A stretch of DNA of 64,000 nt from Emticicia oligotrophica DSM 17448 (GCF_000263195.1 NC_018748.1:620001-684000), one strand, 5' to 3'. Shown: positions 16,449 to 26,380, numbered from the stretch's first letter. The notes: generated by a model not told the origin, from the sequence alone. A program made the numbers and translations.

Positions 16449-18722
16449 TTAGTTTTTAATGACTTTGAAAGTTTTAGAGAAGTTATCGGTTTCAATTCTA
16501 AGTAAATACAAGCCTCTTTCGGCATTGACAAGTTTTGAATCGAGTAACGGCTTTATTTCTGGCCAAAAACCTTCTTTTTCCATCATTAAACCTCCATCAG
16601 TATACAAAAGACTTACTTTAAGAGTTTTGTTCATAAAACTACTTAAAGGAAATATATCTATCGAGTTTTGGGTTGGGTTGGGAGCCACACTTAAGTCTAT
16701 TTGCTCTGGGGAGGTACTTAAAAGTCCACAAATAGGCTTAATCGTTTTTTCATAAGTTGAACTTAGGCCTTCTGGGTCTGTAGCTGTTAGAGTTACTTTG
16801 TAGAAATAGGTTTGAGCATCGCAAGGTACAACGCCTAAAGTTGTCTCGCCAGTTGGCTTATAAGAAGAAGTAATGAAATGAATGTGGTCATCATGATACA
16901 ATAAAACCGACCACAAATAATTCAATTGCTCTTGTGGATGTTCTGCATCGCTTACCTGAGCATTGAGCGTTATCGGAAAATCTTTAGCATTATCAAAAAA
17001 CTCTACCTTATCAAGACTTGTACTCAATATTTGCGGAGGCGTATTATCAACAAAAACGTTGATAGATTTTGAAGAAGATAAGCCTGCTTCATCGGTAACT
17101 TTTACAGTAGCCACAAAAGTAGCTACTTTTCCCGTTGATTGATAAGTGTGGCTCGGATTAGCTTCAGAAGACGTTTGTCCATCGCCAAAATTCCATTCAT
17201 ATTTTAGTGCGGTTCCTTCTGGGTCTTTTGAATCGCTCCCTCGAAAGTTTACGGTTAGCGGAGATTTACCAAAATTGGGCGAAACCGATTGCACCACCGT
17301 TGGGCGGCGATTAGCATTAGGATTATAAGATAATCGACGAATTTCTTGAATATTTGGGTAAAAATAGTTGGTATAATAAATGGCTCCATCTTTTGGGTTG
17401 ATGGCAAAAGAGGTTGGGTGCACCCCACTCACAAAATCAATCACTTCGGTTGGATTACCCTTTGTATCAAATCTAAAAGCTTTTATCCAACCTTCATAAT
17501 CGCCTTGAAAATAAAGGTTCTGATATTCTCTCGGAAATTGTTGGTAATTATACCATAATCCACCAATTGAGGAATTTCCAGAAAACTTATTTCCCTTAAA
17601 CTGGGGCGAACCTACGGCAAAGGCATCGCCATCTACGATGCCTTGGGCAAAAGTACCACGCCAATCAATGATTGGTTTCTGATGATTTGTAGGAAAAAAC
17701 TTACTATCCTGGTAGGCTTTGTTCAAAAAATCAATGCCTTCGTAAATTGGCCAACCAAAATTCAAACCACCTTTGGCCGCAATGTTGATTTCTTCTCGAT
17801 GAAACCAACCCACATCACCCATGTAAATTATGCCAGGGTTAGCATCTGCAATATTAGGACTGCCTGTATTGGGTTTAAAAGAAAATCTAAAAGGATTCCT
17901 TAAACCATAACTCCAAACTCTTGATTTGGGCGAACGAGGATTAACCGCATCGTAAAATGGATTTGATGAAATTCCATTTCCAGTTGCGGGGTCAATTCTT
18001 AAGATTTTACCATTCAAAGCATTTAAATATTGACTCCGATACGCATTAATATTTTCTTCGGGTTTGATGAAACCTAACTTTATCGCTTCCAAAAACCAAT
18101 CATTTTTTGTATCATCTACTACCCCATCAACAGCCAGAGCAGCATCACCTGTACTAGCTAATAGACTTCCGTCCAAACCGAAAGCTAAAGTTCCTACACC
18201 ATGATTATCAACTAAAATAGGTATTCCCGTTGAGGGAGTCTCTCCAAGCAAAACTTTACGAGAATTAGTATCTAATTCCATAAAATTGCTAGAAGCAGTC
18301 AGTGTATATCGAGTAATTCGCCCAATGGTGGTCTGAAATAGCGTTTCAGCATTAGGGTCGTAGGCGGGAGTTCCGAAGTTTAAAACATGATTACGTTTGG
18401 CTGCATACATTAAATAAACATAACCATTTTTCAGGAAATTTGGGTCAAGGGCAAAACCATTTAGGCCATGGTCACCGTAGTTTAAAACTTCTTCCGAAAT
18501 ATCAATGATGGGTTTCGAGGATTTTATACCATTTTCAACTATATAAACTTTTCCTCCTTTTTCCCAAACATACATTCTTCCGTTAGCATCAAAAGTGAGC
18601 CCTGTGGGAATAGTCCAATTTTCAGAAATTACCTCATCTATAAAACCAGAGGGTTGAGCAAAAGTTATTACATAAGAAAGTTGAACAAAGAAGTAGATTG
18701 AATAAAATACTTTTTTAATCAT
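16449..18722 (-). CDS. secreted PQQ-dependent sugar dehydrogenase-like protein with PKD and T9SS sorting domain
   Basis: 757 residues. Signal peptide 1-22. Residues about 25-460 are a six-bladed GSDH/soluble aldose dehydrogenase propeller (NWTIPTGLTFDANGRMYVWE, YGDHGLNGFALDPNF, VDNHGVGTLAFGLDGS, SYGLRNPFRFSF). The conserved His residues are in GDHGL and DNHGVG. Residues about 480-565 are a PKD domain (YEWNFGDGQTSSEANPSHTY). Another Ig-like segment follows, and the last 80 residues are a type A T9SS sorting domain (VAPNPTQNSIDIF to GLYLLRIETDNFSKTF). It likely oxidises extracellular sugars at the surface; PQQ use is a family expectation only. Monocistronic, with a well-formed promoter upstream. 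Confidence 0.9.
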   Translation of the reverse strand: MIKKVFYSIYFFVQLSYVITFAQPSGFIDEVISENWTIPTGLTFDANGRMYVWEKGGKVYIVENGIKSSKPIIDISEEVLNYGDHGLNGFALDPNFLKNGYVYLMYAAKRNHVLNFGTPAYDPNAETLFQTTIGRITRYTLTASSNFMELDTNSRKVLLGETPSTGIPILVDNHGVGTLAFGLDGSLLASTGDAALAVDGVVDDTKNDWFLEAIKLGFIKPEENINAYRSQYLNALNGKILRIDPATGNGISSNPFYDAVNPRSPKSRVWSYGLRNPFRFSFKPNTGSPNIADANPGIIYMGDVGWFHREEINIAAKGGLNFGWPIYEGIDFLNKAYQDSKFFPTNHQKPIIDWRGTFAQGIVDGDAFAVGSPQFKGNKFSGNSSIGGLWYNYQQFPREYQNLYFQGDYEGWIKAFRFDTKGNPTEVIDFVSGVHPTSFAINPKDGAIYYTNYFYPNIQEIRRLSYNPNANRRPTVVQSVSPNFGKSPLTVNFRGSDSKDPEGTALKYEWNFGDGQTSSEANPSHTYQSTGKVATFVATVKVTDEAGLSSSKSINVFVDNTPPQILSTSLDKVEFFDNAKDFPITLNAQVSDAEHPQEQLNYLWSVLLYHDDHIHFITSSYKPTGETTLGVVPCDAQTYFYKVTLTATDPEGLSSTYEKTIKPICGLLSTSPEQIDLSVAPNPTQNSIDIFPLSSFMNKTLKVSLLYTDGGLMMEKEGFWPEIKPLLDSKLVNAERGLYLLRIETDNFSKTFKVIKN

Positions 18723-18754
18723 AACAGCTTGTATAAATTTAGTAAACTACAAAG

Positions 18755-18782
18755 CAAAATTAGCCATTATGTTTTCAAACAA
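18755..18782 (-). promoter_or_regulatory. promoter of the sugar dehydrogenase gene
   Basis: Minus-strand TTG (complement of 18780-18782), 17-bp spacer and TAATTTTG (complement of 18755-18762) fit the Bacteroidota consensus. The predicted transcript start is about 25 bp before the ATG. Confidence 0.6.
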
Positions 18783-18818
18783 AGAGCCACTAAAAAAATA
18801 TTGAACCGTAAAATCATT

Positions 18819-18826
18819 TATTTTTG
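18819..18826 (+). promoter_or_regulatory. -7 box (TATTTTTG) of uvrC
   Basis: Exact TAnnTTTG match 52 bp before the uvrC ATG. The nearest TTG (18801-18803) is at a slightly short 15-bp spacing. A CTCTCAAA-T-TTTGAGAG palindrome (18840-18856) lies between box and start. Confidence 0.45.
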
Positions 18827-18877
18827 TTATTTATTAAGTCTCTCAAATTTTGAGAGGCACCAAAAGCCCAAAAGTTT

Positions 18878-20692
18878 ATGTCAGAAATTACCTTTGATTA
18901 TAAATCTGTATTACCACAACTGCCTGAAGAGCCGGGTGTTTATCGCTATTTTGATGAAAACGATGAGATTATTTACGTAGGAAAGGCAAAAAACCTAAAA
19001 AATCGAGTAAGTAGTTATTTCTACAATTTTAGCCGCCATGACCGCAAGACACGCCGCTTAGTTGTCAATATTCGGAAGCTAGAATTTACGATTGTTCCAA
19101 CAGAATATGATGCCCTTTTACTCGAAAATACACTTATCAAAAAACATCAGCCTCGTTTTAATATTTTATTACGAGATGATAAAATGTATCCATTTGTGTG
19201 CGTAACAAACGAACGTTTTCCAAGGGTAATCACTACTCGCCGCATGGATGATAAAGCAAAAGGTAAACTCTATGGCCCATTTGTCAATTCAAAAGCCATG
19301 TATGCTTTACTCGAAATGTTTAGTCAACTTTATACGATTCGGACTTGTATTTTAAATTTATCGGAAGAAAATGTTGCTTCAAAAAAATATAAAATCTGCT
19401 TAGAATACCATATCGGAAACTGTAAAGGCCCCTGTGAAAATCGACAAACAGAAGAAGATTACAACAAAGAAATTGAGCAAGTACACCACATTTTGAAGGG
19501 AAATATTGCCCCTGCAAAGCAATATTTTGCTCAAAAAATGCAAGATTCGGCCGCTAAATTGGCTTTCGAAGAAGCACATCAATATAAGCTAAAACTTGAT
19601 TTCTTGCAGAATTACCAAAGTAAAGCAACCGTTGTAAATCCATCAATCAAAGATTTAGATGTATTTAGTATTGTTGCTGATGAAAGTTCAGCCTATATTA
19701 ATTACCTAAAAGTAATTAACGGTACAATTACACAGAGTCAAACTTTAGAGGTAAAAAAGAAACTCGATGAAACTCAAGACGAAATCTTGACTATGCTTAT
19801 CGTTGAACTTCGCCAAACCTATGAAAGTGAATCGAAAGAAATCATTACCAATATTCCTATTGAAATTGATTTAAAAGCCGAAATAGCCGTACCACAAATT
19901 GGAGATAAACGCAAGTTAATGGATATGTCATTAAAAAACGTGATGTATTTCCAACGTGAAAAAGCCGAAAGAGAGGCCATCGCAGCTAGTGGAGCAACCA
20001 ACAAACGAGACCGTATTTTAATTAAATTAAAGCAGGATTTACAAATAAAAAATATTCCTCGCCACATTGAGTGTTTCGATAACTCGAATATCCAAGGAAC
20101 TAATCCAGTTTCGGCTATGGTATGTTTCATCAATGGTCAACCTTCAGTTCGTGATTATAGACATTATATTCCGAAAACTGTGCAAGGGCCTAATGACTTT
20201 GCCACGATGAAAGAAGTAGTTGGCAGAAGATACAGTAGGCTAATAGAAGAAAAAGCCGATTTACCTGACCTTATTATCATTGATGGTGGTAAAGGGCAGC
20301 TTTCGGCAGCTTGTGAAGCTTTGAAAGAAATCGGACTTTATGGGCAAATTCCAATTATCGGAATTGCCAAAAGATTAGAAGAAATATATTTCCCTGAAGA
20401 TACGCTTCCTCTGTACATAGATAAAAAATCGGAGTCTTTAAAACTTATTCAACGCTGCCGTGATGAAGCTCACCGCTTTGGTATCACACACCATCGTGAC
20501 CGACGCAGCAAAAACTTTTTGGTAAGTAGCCTAGAAAGTGCCGAAGGCATTGGAAAACTAACCGCCACGAAGGTTTTGAAACAATATAAAACCATTTCGA
20601 ACATTAAAAATGCTCCTGAAGAAGATTTAATAAAATTAATTGGAAAAGATAAAACTCACCGATTGAGAGATTTTTTAGAGAAAGAAAGTTAG
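18878..20692 (+). CDS. uvrC: excinuclease ABC subunit C (UvrC)
   Basis: 604 residues, usual length. The N-terminal GIY-YIG nuclease domain (EEPGVYRYFDENDEIIYVGK, with GKAKNLKNRVSSYF) makes the 3' incision. A Cys-rich stretch (ICLEYHIGNCKGPCENRQ), the UVR/UvrB-binding motif around residue 200-235, and the RNase H-like C-terminal endonuclease half (ECFDNSNIQGTNPVSAMVCF, LIIIDGGKGQLSAA, HRFGITHHRDRRSKN) follow. A helix-hairpin-helix end (LESAEGIGKLTATKVLKQYK) closes the protein. It acts with UvrA and UvrB in nucleotide excision repair. Monocistronic, followed by a strong terminator. Confidence 0.98.
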   Translation: MSEITFDYKSVLPQLPEEPGVYRYFDENDEIIYVGKAKNLKNRVSSYFYNFSRHDRKTRRLVVNIRKLEFTIVPTEYDALLLENTLIKKHQPRFNILLRDDKMYPFVCVTNERFPRVITTRRMDDKAKGKLYGPFVNSKAMYALLEMFSQLYTIRTCILNLSEENVASKKYKICLEYHIGNCKGPCENRQTEEDYNKEIEQVHHILKGNIAPAKQYFAQKMQDSAAKLAFEEAHQYKLKLDFLQNYQSKATVVNPSIKDLDVFSIVADESSAYINYLKVINGTITQSQTLEVKKKLDETQDEILTMLIVELRQTYESESKEIITNIPIEIDLKAEIAVPQIGDKRKLMDMSLKNVMYFQREKAEREAIAASGATNKRDRILIKLKQDLQIKNIPRHIECFDNSNIQGTNPVSAMVCFINGQPSVRDYRHYIPKTVQGPNDFATMKEVVGRRYSRLIEEKADLPDLIIIDGGKGQLSAACEALKEIGLYGQIPIIGIAKRLEEIYFPEDTLPLYIDKKSESLKLIQRCRDEAHRFGITHHRDRRSKNFLVSSLESAEGIGKLTATKVLKQYKTISNIKNAPEEDLIKLIGKDKTHRLRDFLEKES

Positions 20693-20693
20693 G

Positions 20694-20732
20694 AATTTGG
20701 GGATATTGAATGAATTTCTATATCCCCAAATT
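20694..20732. terminator. bidirectional terminator after uvrC
   Basis: Perfect 13-bp stem AATTTGGGGATAT (20694-20706) / ATATCCCCAAATT (20720-20732), 13-nt loop, between convergent genes. Confidence 0.85.
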
Positions 20733-20734
20733 AT

Positions 20735-23020
20735 TTATTTCTGGATAAATAAATTTTTAGTTTCCACAAAAGCACCGTGTGTAATTTTTGCTATGTATTT
20801 CCCTGCTGATAAACTTGATAAATCTACCACTCTTCGTTCTGATAAAGTAGGTATAGAATTAAAATAAACAAGTTCCCCTTTTAAATTGTAAATAGTTAAA
20901 ATTATATCCGAAATATTATCTTTTGCCTCAAGTGTAATTATACCATTAGTAGTAGGTATCGGATAAATGATTATATCAGTAATTGTAGGGTCAGGAATAA
21001 ATGAATAAGCCCCCGAAAGGTTCGAACGACAAGTAAGTGTTTTATTGGGTACTGAATAGTTTTTTAATGCAGTTACTGTAAAGAAACTTGGTGTTGTAGC
21101 TTTCAAAAAAGCAGTTTTGTTATTCAATACTTCATTATCTCTTTTCCACTCATAAGCTAAATCGCCGATTTCTATTTTTTGCTTTGCTTGGAGCGTGAAA
21201 GCTCCCACTTGCACAATTTCCGGTGCCTCAGGTCGAGGTTTTATTGAAAAAGTAACAGGCTCAGAATCAACCGAATAACAACCATTTTCATCTTTTGCCT
21301 TTACAGTAAACTTATAATCACCCGCAGCCCGAATGGTTATCACTGGAGCTACCTCATTATTGCTCCATATATTTTCCTTCAAACTAGTAGAGGCGAGTGT
21401 CACAGAATTCCCTTCACAAACAGCTAAATCACTCTGATAAATTACGGGCTTCCCCGGTAAAGGCAAAACTTGGGTTACAATTGCGTTTGATTCTGGTGAA
21501 GCACATCCATTAGCATCTATTCCTCGTACACTAAATGAACCTGATGACTTTACGGTAATTTGCTTTTTTGATTCACCATTACTCCAAAGAAAAGAAGTAT
21601 AATCTGGGGTATCAGTCAATAAATCTGTGCTAGTTCCTTCACAAAATTGTGGACTAATTTTAGTGTATGCAAATGGCTTAACTGATGGAAAAACTTTCTT
21701 TACATCAATCGTATTTGTGAATGAGTAATTACCAGTTTGGTCTCTTACGATGGTGCTGTATGAACCCGTTGAAGCTGTAAGTGTATTAGCCATCAAATTA
21801 TTTGACCACTGCTGGGCGGTATATGCATTGGAAACGCTTAGAGTTACTTTATCATTGCTCAAACATGAAGCATTCAAAGATAAAATTGGTGAAGGCAAAA
21901 ATGGCACAGATTGATTGAAAAACTGCGTATTCATTTTAGCATCCCATGCCTTTGCCAAGTTTGAAATTCCTTCATTAGTAAAATGAACTCCCTCAGGACG
22001 AGGCACTTGGATAGAATCTGTGAATGGCCCTTCAAAGATATAGTCTGCTGGGTTTATCAAACTGTTTTGTGCACTTACAACAGACGGATATAATTGATCT
22101 ATTTTATAGAGTGACGTGCGAGTAATCATCCAACTTATCTTCTTACCAGCATCGAGTCGACTTTTCTCTATGACTTTTTTGAGGGCATTTGCATAATAAT
22201 CTTGGGTAGTCTTCAACTCTGCTTCTGCCTCACCTTGCTCCCACAAAACTGAGCGTAAACCCATTTGTGAGATATAATATTGTAGCGAAATCCGCAGGTA
22301 TGAATAGGGCGTATTGTTTGGATAAGTAAATTGAAAAAACGGATGCTTAGTTGCAACACCTATTGAACTACTATACCAGTTTTCAATACTGGAGCCCTCG
22401 TAGGCGGCATTAAAAAATAAAATTGGTACATTGAGACGTTTAGCGAGCAAATCTCCTAATTCACCCCAACACCAAGAGCCTTGCCCTCTTGGGGCAATTG
22501 ATGAGCTCAATTCTATATGAGAAAAAGCTTGAAAAGGGGGAATTTCATCAAGAAAATCTATCTTTTGATAATTAAAGCAATTAACACGGTCATCGACAGA
22601 TGCTGTTTCTCCAAAATTTCTTTTCCCTTCTGCATTAGATTGTCCGGCAATTAAAAATACTTCGCCAATACCTACTCTATCAACCGATTTTTGACTAACC
22701 ACTGCCCCATTTTTCCAACCTCTTACTTGTAATTCATACCAACCTCCGGCACCTTTTAATGAACCCGTAAAGGTACCATACTTCGGTTTATCTGCAATTA
22801 TAGTCCAGTCGGTAGCTACACCTTGCCCAGTTTTTATAGGAACAAGTCTAGCTTCTATCCTTTCAACAACATCTTCATATTGACCAGTAATAAAAATAAT
22901 AGAACTATTATTTTTATCTCGCTGGAAAACACTCCTTGATAGTGGTAAATTAATAGTTATTTGAGAATATCCATTAATATTAATAAACAATAAAGAAAAA
23001 AACAAAACAAGCTCTCGCAT
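20735..23020 (-). CDS. secreted SASA-type carbohydrate esterase with T9SS sorting domain
   Basis: 761 residues. Signal peptide 1-19. The catalytic part (about 115-360) is an SGNH-fold sialate O-acetylesterase-like domain: GQSNAEG with nucleophile Ser128, SSIENWY, VLWEQGEAEA and the C-terminal block PEGVHFTNEG carrying the catalytic His. Residues about 370-600 are Ig/PKD-like repeats, each with a Cys pair and an LWSNGE or SNNE motif. The last about 75 residues are a T9SS type A sorting domain (YPIPTTNGIITLEAKD to GKYIAKITHGAFVETKNLFI). It likely deacetylates extracellular polysaccharide. A good promoter lies upstream. Confidence 0.88.
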   Translation of the reverse strand: MRELVLFFSLLFININGYSQITINLPLSRSVFQRDKNNSSIIFITGQYEDVVERIEARLVPIKTGQGVATDWTIIADKPKYGTFTGSLKGAGGWYELQVRGWKNGAVVSQKSVDRVGIGEVFLIAGQSNAEGKRNFGETASVDDRVNCFNYQKIDFLDEIPPFQAFSHIELSSSIAPRGQGSWCWGELGDLLAKRLNVPILFFNAAYEGSSIENWYSSSIGVATKHPFFQFTYPNNTPYSYLRISLQYYISQMGLRSVLWEQGEAEAELKTTQDYYANALKKVIEKSRLDAGKKISWMITRTSLYKIDQLYPSVVSAQNSLINPADYIFEGPFTDSIQVPRPEGVHFTNEGISNLAKAWDAKMNTQFFNQSVPFLPSPILSLNASCLSNDKVTLSVSNAYTAQQWSNNLMANTLTASTGSYSTIVRDQTGNYSFTNTIDVKKVFPSVKPFAYTKISPQFCEGTSTDLLTDTPDYTSFLWSNGESKKQITVKSSGSFSVRGIDANGCASPESNAIVTQVLPLPGKPVIYQSDLAVCEGNSVTLASTSLKENIWSNNEVAPVITIRAAGDYKFTVKAKDENGCYSVDSEPVTFSIKPRPEAPEIVQVGAFTLQAKQKIEIGDLAYEWKRDNEVLNNKTAFLKATTPSFFTVTALKNYSVPNKTLTCRSNLSGAYSFIPDPTITDIIIYPIPTTNGIITLEAKDNISDIILTIYNLKGELVYFNSIPTLSERRVVDLSSLSAGKYIAKITHGAFVETKNLFIQK

Positions 23021-23056
23021 CAGTCAATCCTGTGTTTTTGTTAGGAAATTTCGGTG

Positions 23057-23090
23057 CAAATATAAATATTTTCTTAAAATTTTATTTCAA
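23057..23090 (-). promoter_or_regulatory. promoter of the SASA esterase gene
   Basis: Minus-strand TTG (complement of 23088-23090), 23-bp spacer, TATATTTG (complement of 23057-23064). The predicted start of transcription is about 30 bp before the ATG. Confidence 0.5.
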
Positions 23091-23121
23091 AATTTTGTAC
23101 TATTTCAAGAATTAGTACCTA

Positions 23122-24186
23122 TTAGTTTTCAATTTCTTTGAGCCATGCTTGTATTTTTTGCTCCCAAAGCATTTGTGCAGAACGAATAATACTGTGATTG
23201 GTTTCAGTATCATATTGTTTTTGTAATCGATTCATGTCTCGATATGATTCTAAATATTCATATTGAATCATACTGTTTAGGTCGATAATTAAATCAGCTT
23301 GCATCGTTGAAACTTTCTTTTTGAAACGCTCGGCAACAAGTTTGGCAATGTCGAAGTGTAATTGCTCATGTGCCAATGCATAATCATTTAATGAAGGTGG
23401 TATCACCCATGACATACCTCGAACCATGTATGTTTTAGTAGCAATTTTTGCAACAATATAGCCATCAATAACCTCAAAACTAGCACTATAGGCAAAATTG
23501 GCAAATATTGCCGCTCCATATCTACTATTAGATGGTTTTCCTCTAAAATCATCCCAAGTGATTTTCCGAGTATGATAGTAAATCGTATCTGAATCATTCA
23601 CATCAGTTTCTGGCAAAAATATCATCTTTATTCCCTTCACTAAAGCCTCATGTTTTGTTCCATTCACCAACAACCACTTATCAAAATACTCCAGCGATTT
23701 GGTCAATAATTTATTCAAAATGCCTTCATATTGTTTATTATCCATCAAGTAGTTTGACCTGATATATGAAGTACTTGTAGTTGTCTCAGTTAATTGAACG
23801 GTATCTTTCTTTCCTATTCGATCAAATGCAAGTTGAATACTCACGTGTCCAGAAATATTACCATTGGGAAGTTTTGTTTCTGTAAATCTTAATTCAAGAA
23901 TTTTTATTATCAAATGTAAAGGTAGGTCTGTTTGAGGAATTGTTTGAGTAAATGCTCTTTTCAGATTATATTCTAAGCCTCCTTGTAACTGTAGTGATTC
24001 GGTTTGAGTTGAAGAACTAATGATAATTCCAATATTTCCTTTATCTAGCCTAGCATCTTTTACTCCATTTATGGTGAAAGAAGGTTTAAAATCAACTTTT
24101 GCCATATTTACATTGATTTGCCTCTGTGCAAAAAGCGGTTTACTAAAGAGCAAACAAGTAAATAATAAGTGCCATAAAACTTTCAT
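23122..24186 (-). CDS. DUF922 family putative secreted zinc protease
   Basis: 354 residues. Signal peptide 1-20 (LLFTCLLFSKPLFA). The C-terminal half (about 200-350) carries RKITWDDFRGKP, GMSWVIPPSL, and the zinc-binding HExxH at His273-Glu274-His277 (AHEQLHFDIAKL), as in DUF922 proteins. The N-terminal half (25-190) is a separate unassigned domain. DUF922 proteins are predicted Zn-dependent proteases acting outside the cytoplasm; substrates are unknown. A CAAAAATA (minus-strand TATTTTTG) -7 box at 24245-24252 is a possible promoter. Confidence 0.8.
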   Translation of the reverse strand: MKVLWHLLFTCLLFSKPLFAQRQINVNMAKVDFKPSFTINGVKDARLDKGNIGIIISSSTQTESLQLQGGLEYNLKRAFTQTIPQTDLPLHLIIKILELRFTETKLPNGNISGHVSIQLAFDRIGKKDTVQLTETTTSTSYIRSNYLMDNKQYEGILNKLLTKSLEYFDKWLLVNGTKHEALVKGIKMIFLPETDVNDSDTIYYHTRKITWDDFRGKPSNSRYGAAIFANFAYSASFEVIDGYIVAKIATKTYMVRGMSWVIPPSLNDYALAHEQLHFDIAKLVAERFKKKVSTMQADLIIDLNSMIQYEYLESYRDMNRLQKQYDTETNHSIIRSAQMLWEQKIQAWLKEIEN

Positions 24187-24432
24187 CGTTTATATTAAAT
24201 CCTGCTTGTTGGAGAACAGATACTTTTATTCTTATTGATGATAACAAAAATACTCAAGTATTTGATTTATAAATTAAGATGAATTTATATTTTAATTGTA
24301 TAAACGGCCTCTTAAAAATCTATTATTAAATGGCACTAACCAAAATTACAAATAGAAGAGTTAACATTGAAATGTAAAACTTTTTTGTTTAAATTTCCTA
24401 AAGAATCTAACTTACATATTCTTCTTCAAACG

Positions 24433-24849
24433 ATGGCTACTAATAAAACTACCGAAAATACCGCCGATGTTACCGACTTCATTAATCGAATTAGTGATGA
24501 GTTGAAGCGAAATGATAGTACTCAATTAGTAGAAATATTTGAAAAACAGACTAGCTTCCAAGCTAAAATGTGGGGAGCAAGCATTATCGGATTTGGTAGT
24601 TATCATTATAAATATCCAAGTGGACACGAAGGTAATGCTCCAATTGTCGCTTTTTCTCCGAGAGCAGCCGCCATTTCCTTGTACGTTTATTTGCCACCTG
24701 ACCAAAGAGAGTCCTTACTCACCAAATTAGGCAAAACCAAATCTGGCAAAGGTTGTATTTATATAAAAAAACTAAGTCATATAAATCTTGAAGTACTGAA
24801 TGAATTGATTGATATTGCGGTGAATTATAACAAAGAAATACACGGTTAA
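24433..24849 (+). CDS. DUF1801 domain protein
   Basis: 138 residues from ATG 24433. The frame extends 22 codons upstream (24367), but MATNKTTENTADVTDFI is the normal family start. Signature: DVTDFINRI, then MWGASIIGFGSYHYKYPSGHEG, AFSPRAAAISLYVYL, GKGCIYIKKLSHIN. DUF1801 (YdhG-like) proteins are small cytosolic proteins of unknown function. The gene begins a plus-strand run with DUF4256 (21 bp gap) and two GNAT genes. Confidence 0.88.
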   Translation: MATNKTTENTADVTDFINRISDELKRNDSTQLVEIFEKQTSFQAKMWGASIIGFGSYHYKYPSGHEGNAPIVAFSPRAAAISLYVYLPPDQRESLLTKLGKTKSGKGCIYIKKLSHINLEVLNELIDIAVNYNKEIHG

Positions 24850-24870
24850 AATTTCCTCAAAAAAAATACT

Positions 24871-25428
24871 ATGAAAAAGCAATTACCAATCGAACAACAG
24901 CAGGTTTTATTAAAAATCCTAAAAACTCGATTTGAGAAAAACATTAGCCGACATCAAGCACTTGATTGGGCAAAAATCCAAGCAAAATTAGAGGCTAACC
25001 CTGAAAAACTTTGGTCGCTCGATGAAATGGAAACCACAGGTGGTGAGCCTGATGTGGTTGATTACGATGCCCAAACTGATGAATATATTTTCTTCGACTG
25101 TTCGGCCGAATCGCCCAAAGGACGGAGAAGTGTGTGCTATGATGCCAAAGCTTTAGCATCACGGAAAGAGTATAAACCTGCCAATAACGCTCTCGATATG
25201 GCTGAAGAAATAGGCATTAAAATTTTGAATGAACAACAATATAGATACTTGCAAACACTAGGGCATTTTGATGCTAAAACTTCGAGTTGGATAGAAACCC
25301 CCGACAATATTCGTAAGCTAGGTGGAGCATTATTTGCCGATTATCGTTATGGGAATGTATTTGTTTACCACAATGGTGCTGAATCATATTATGCCTCAAG
25401 AGGGTTTCGCGGTTTTTTGAGGGTATAA
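24871..25428 (+). CDS. DUF4256 protein
   Basis: 185 residues, cytosolic. The whole length follows the DUF4256 pattern: LLKILKTRFEKNISRHQALDW near the N-terminus, METTGGEPDVVDYDA, FFDCSAESPKGRRSVCYD, and AESYYASRGFRGFLRV at the end. The motif set (Glu/Asp-rich with Cys pair) looks catalytic but the role is unknown. It starts 21 bp after the DUF1801 stop, so the two are likely one operon. Confidence 0.88.
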   Translation: MKKQLPIEQQQVLLKILKTRFEKNISRHQALDWAKIQAKLEANPEKLWSLDEMETTGGEPDVVDYDAQTDEYIFFDCSAESPKGRRSVCYDAKALASRKEYKPANNALDMAEEIGIKILNEQQYRYLQTLGHFDAKTSSWIETPDNIRKLGGALFADYRYGNVFVYHNGAESYYASRGFRGFLRV

Positions 25429-25499
25429 AGACTTATTTTTATCTATAACCAATGTATAAATTGTGTTTTTCCATATACATAATCTAACTATTTTTAACT

Positions 25500-25928
25500 A
25501 TGATAATCAGAGAAATTATTGCGTCTTCGCCCACGATACACACTGCTGTTCAACATTTTATTGATTTATTAGTTAGTTCACCATATACCATTTCAACTGA
25601 AACTTTAGATGCCCTCATTCATTCAGAAAATAGTCATTTATTTTTGGCTTTTGATGAGGCTGAAAATATTTTGGGTATGCTTACAGTAGGTATTTATTAT
25701 AGCCCTACTGGAAAAAAAGCTTGGATTGAAGATGTGGTAGTGGATGATATCGCTCGTGGGCAAGGTTTGGGAGAAAAGCTAGTTCAGCATGCCATTGAGT
25801 TTGTGAAATCAAAAGAAGTTAGTTTACTGATGCTCACATCTAATCCTACTCGTGAAGCAGCTAATAGACTCTACCCACGCGTTGGATTTAGTAGGAAAGA
25901 AACTAATGTATATAAAATGTCTCTTTAA
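25500..25928 (+). CDS. GNAT family N-acetyltransferase
   Basis: 142 residues, one GNAT domain. Strand 4 and the acetyl-CoA pyrophosphate loop are EDVVVDDIARGQGLGEKLV (Q/R-x-x-G-x-G as RGQGLG). The C-terminal motif is LTSNPTREAANRLYPRVGF. The acceptor cannot be predicted. Its stop directly abuts the ATG of a second GNAT gene, showing tight translational coupling. Confidence 0.92.
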   Translation: MIIREIIASSPTIHTAVQHFIDLLVSSPYTISTETLDALIHSENSHLFLAFDEAENILGMLTVGIYYSPTGKKAWIEDVVVDDIARGQGLGEKLVQHAIEFVKSKEVSLLMLTSNPTREAANRLYPRVGFSRKETNVYKMSL

Positions 25929-26366
25929 ATGGATTTTCAATTAAAAAAATACACTGATAATTACCGACAAGAACTCATTAAAGTGTGGGAAAGTTCGGTA
26001 AGGGCTACGCACCATTTTTTGAGTGAAGAGGATATTCTTTTTTATAAATCTTTGGTAGAAGGCATCAATTTCAATGAATTTGATGTGTATTGCTCATTTA
26101 CTGCAACTGATGAACTCATTGCTTTTATGGGAGTTGCCGAAAATAAACTCGAAATGCTTTTTTTAAACCCCAATTATATTGGAAAAGGTTTAGGAAAACA
26201 ACTCACACTCTTTGCCATTAACGAGCTAAAAGTCAATGAAGTAGAAGTCAATGAAGACAATGAAAATGCCATAAAATTCTACAAAAAAATAGGTTTTAAA
26301 ATTTTCGACCGAACCCCTCTTGATGGATGTGGGAAGCCCTATCCTATTTTAAAAATGCGACTTTAA
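25929..26366 (+). CDS. GNAT family N-acetyltransferase (YjaB-like)
   Basis: 145 residues. The opening VWESSVRATHHFLSEEDI is characteristic of YjaB-type acetyltransferases. The CoA loop is YIGKGLGKQL and the end EVNEDNENAIKFYKKIGFK. It starts on the base after the stop of the preceding GNAT gene, so it is co-translated with it. Acceptor unknown. A 13-bp stem terminator follows. Confidence 0.92.
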   Translation: MDFQLKKYTDNYRQELIKVWESSVRATHHFLSEEDILFYKSLVEGINFNEFDVYCSFTATDELIAFMGVAENKLEMLFLNPNYIGKGLGKQLTLFAINELKVNEVEVNEDNENAIKFYKKIGFKIFDRTPLDGCGKPYPILKMRL

Positions 26367-26380
26367 AAGTAATAGAAATA

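Noticed and set aside
16316-16531. 71-codon minus-strand frame downstream of the sugar dehydrogenase
   Set aside because: It mostly overlaps the real T9SS domain end in another frame and its composition is unlike a folded protein.
20735-24186. polysaccharide utilisation locus around the esterase
   Set aside because: No SusC/SusD pair or glycoside hydrolase lies nearby; neighbours are uvrC and a DUF922 protease.
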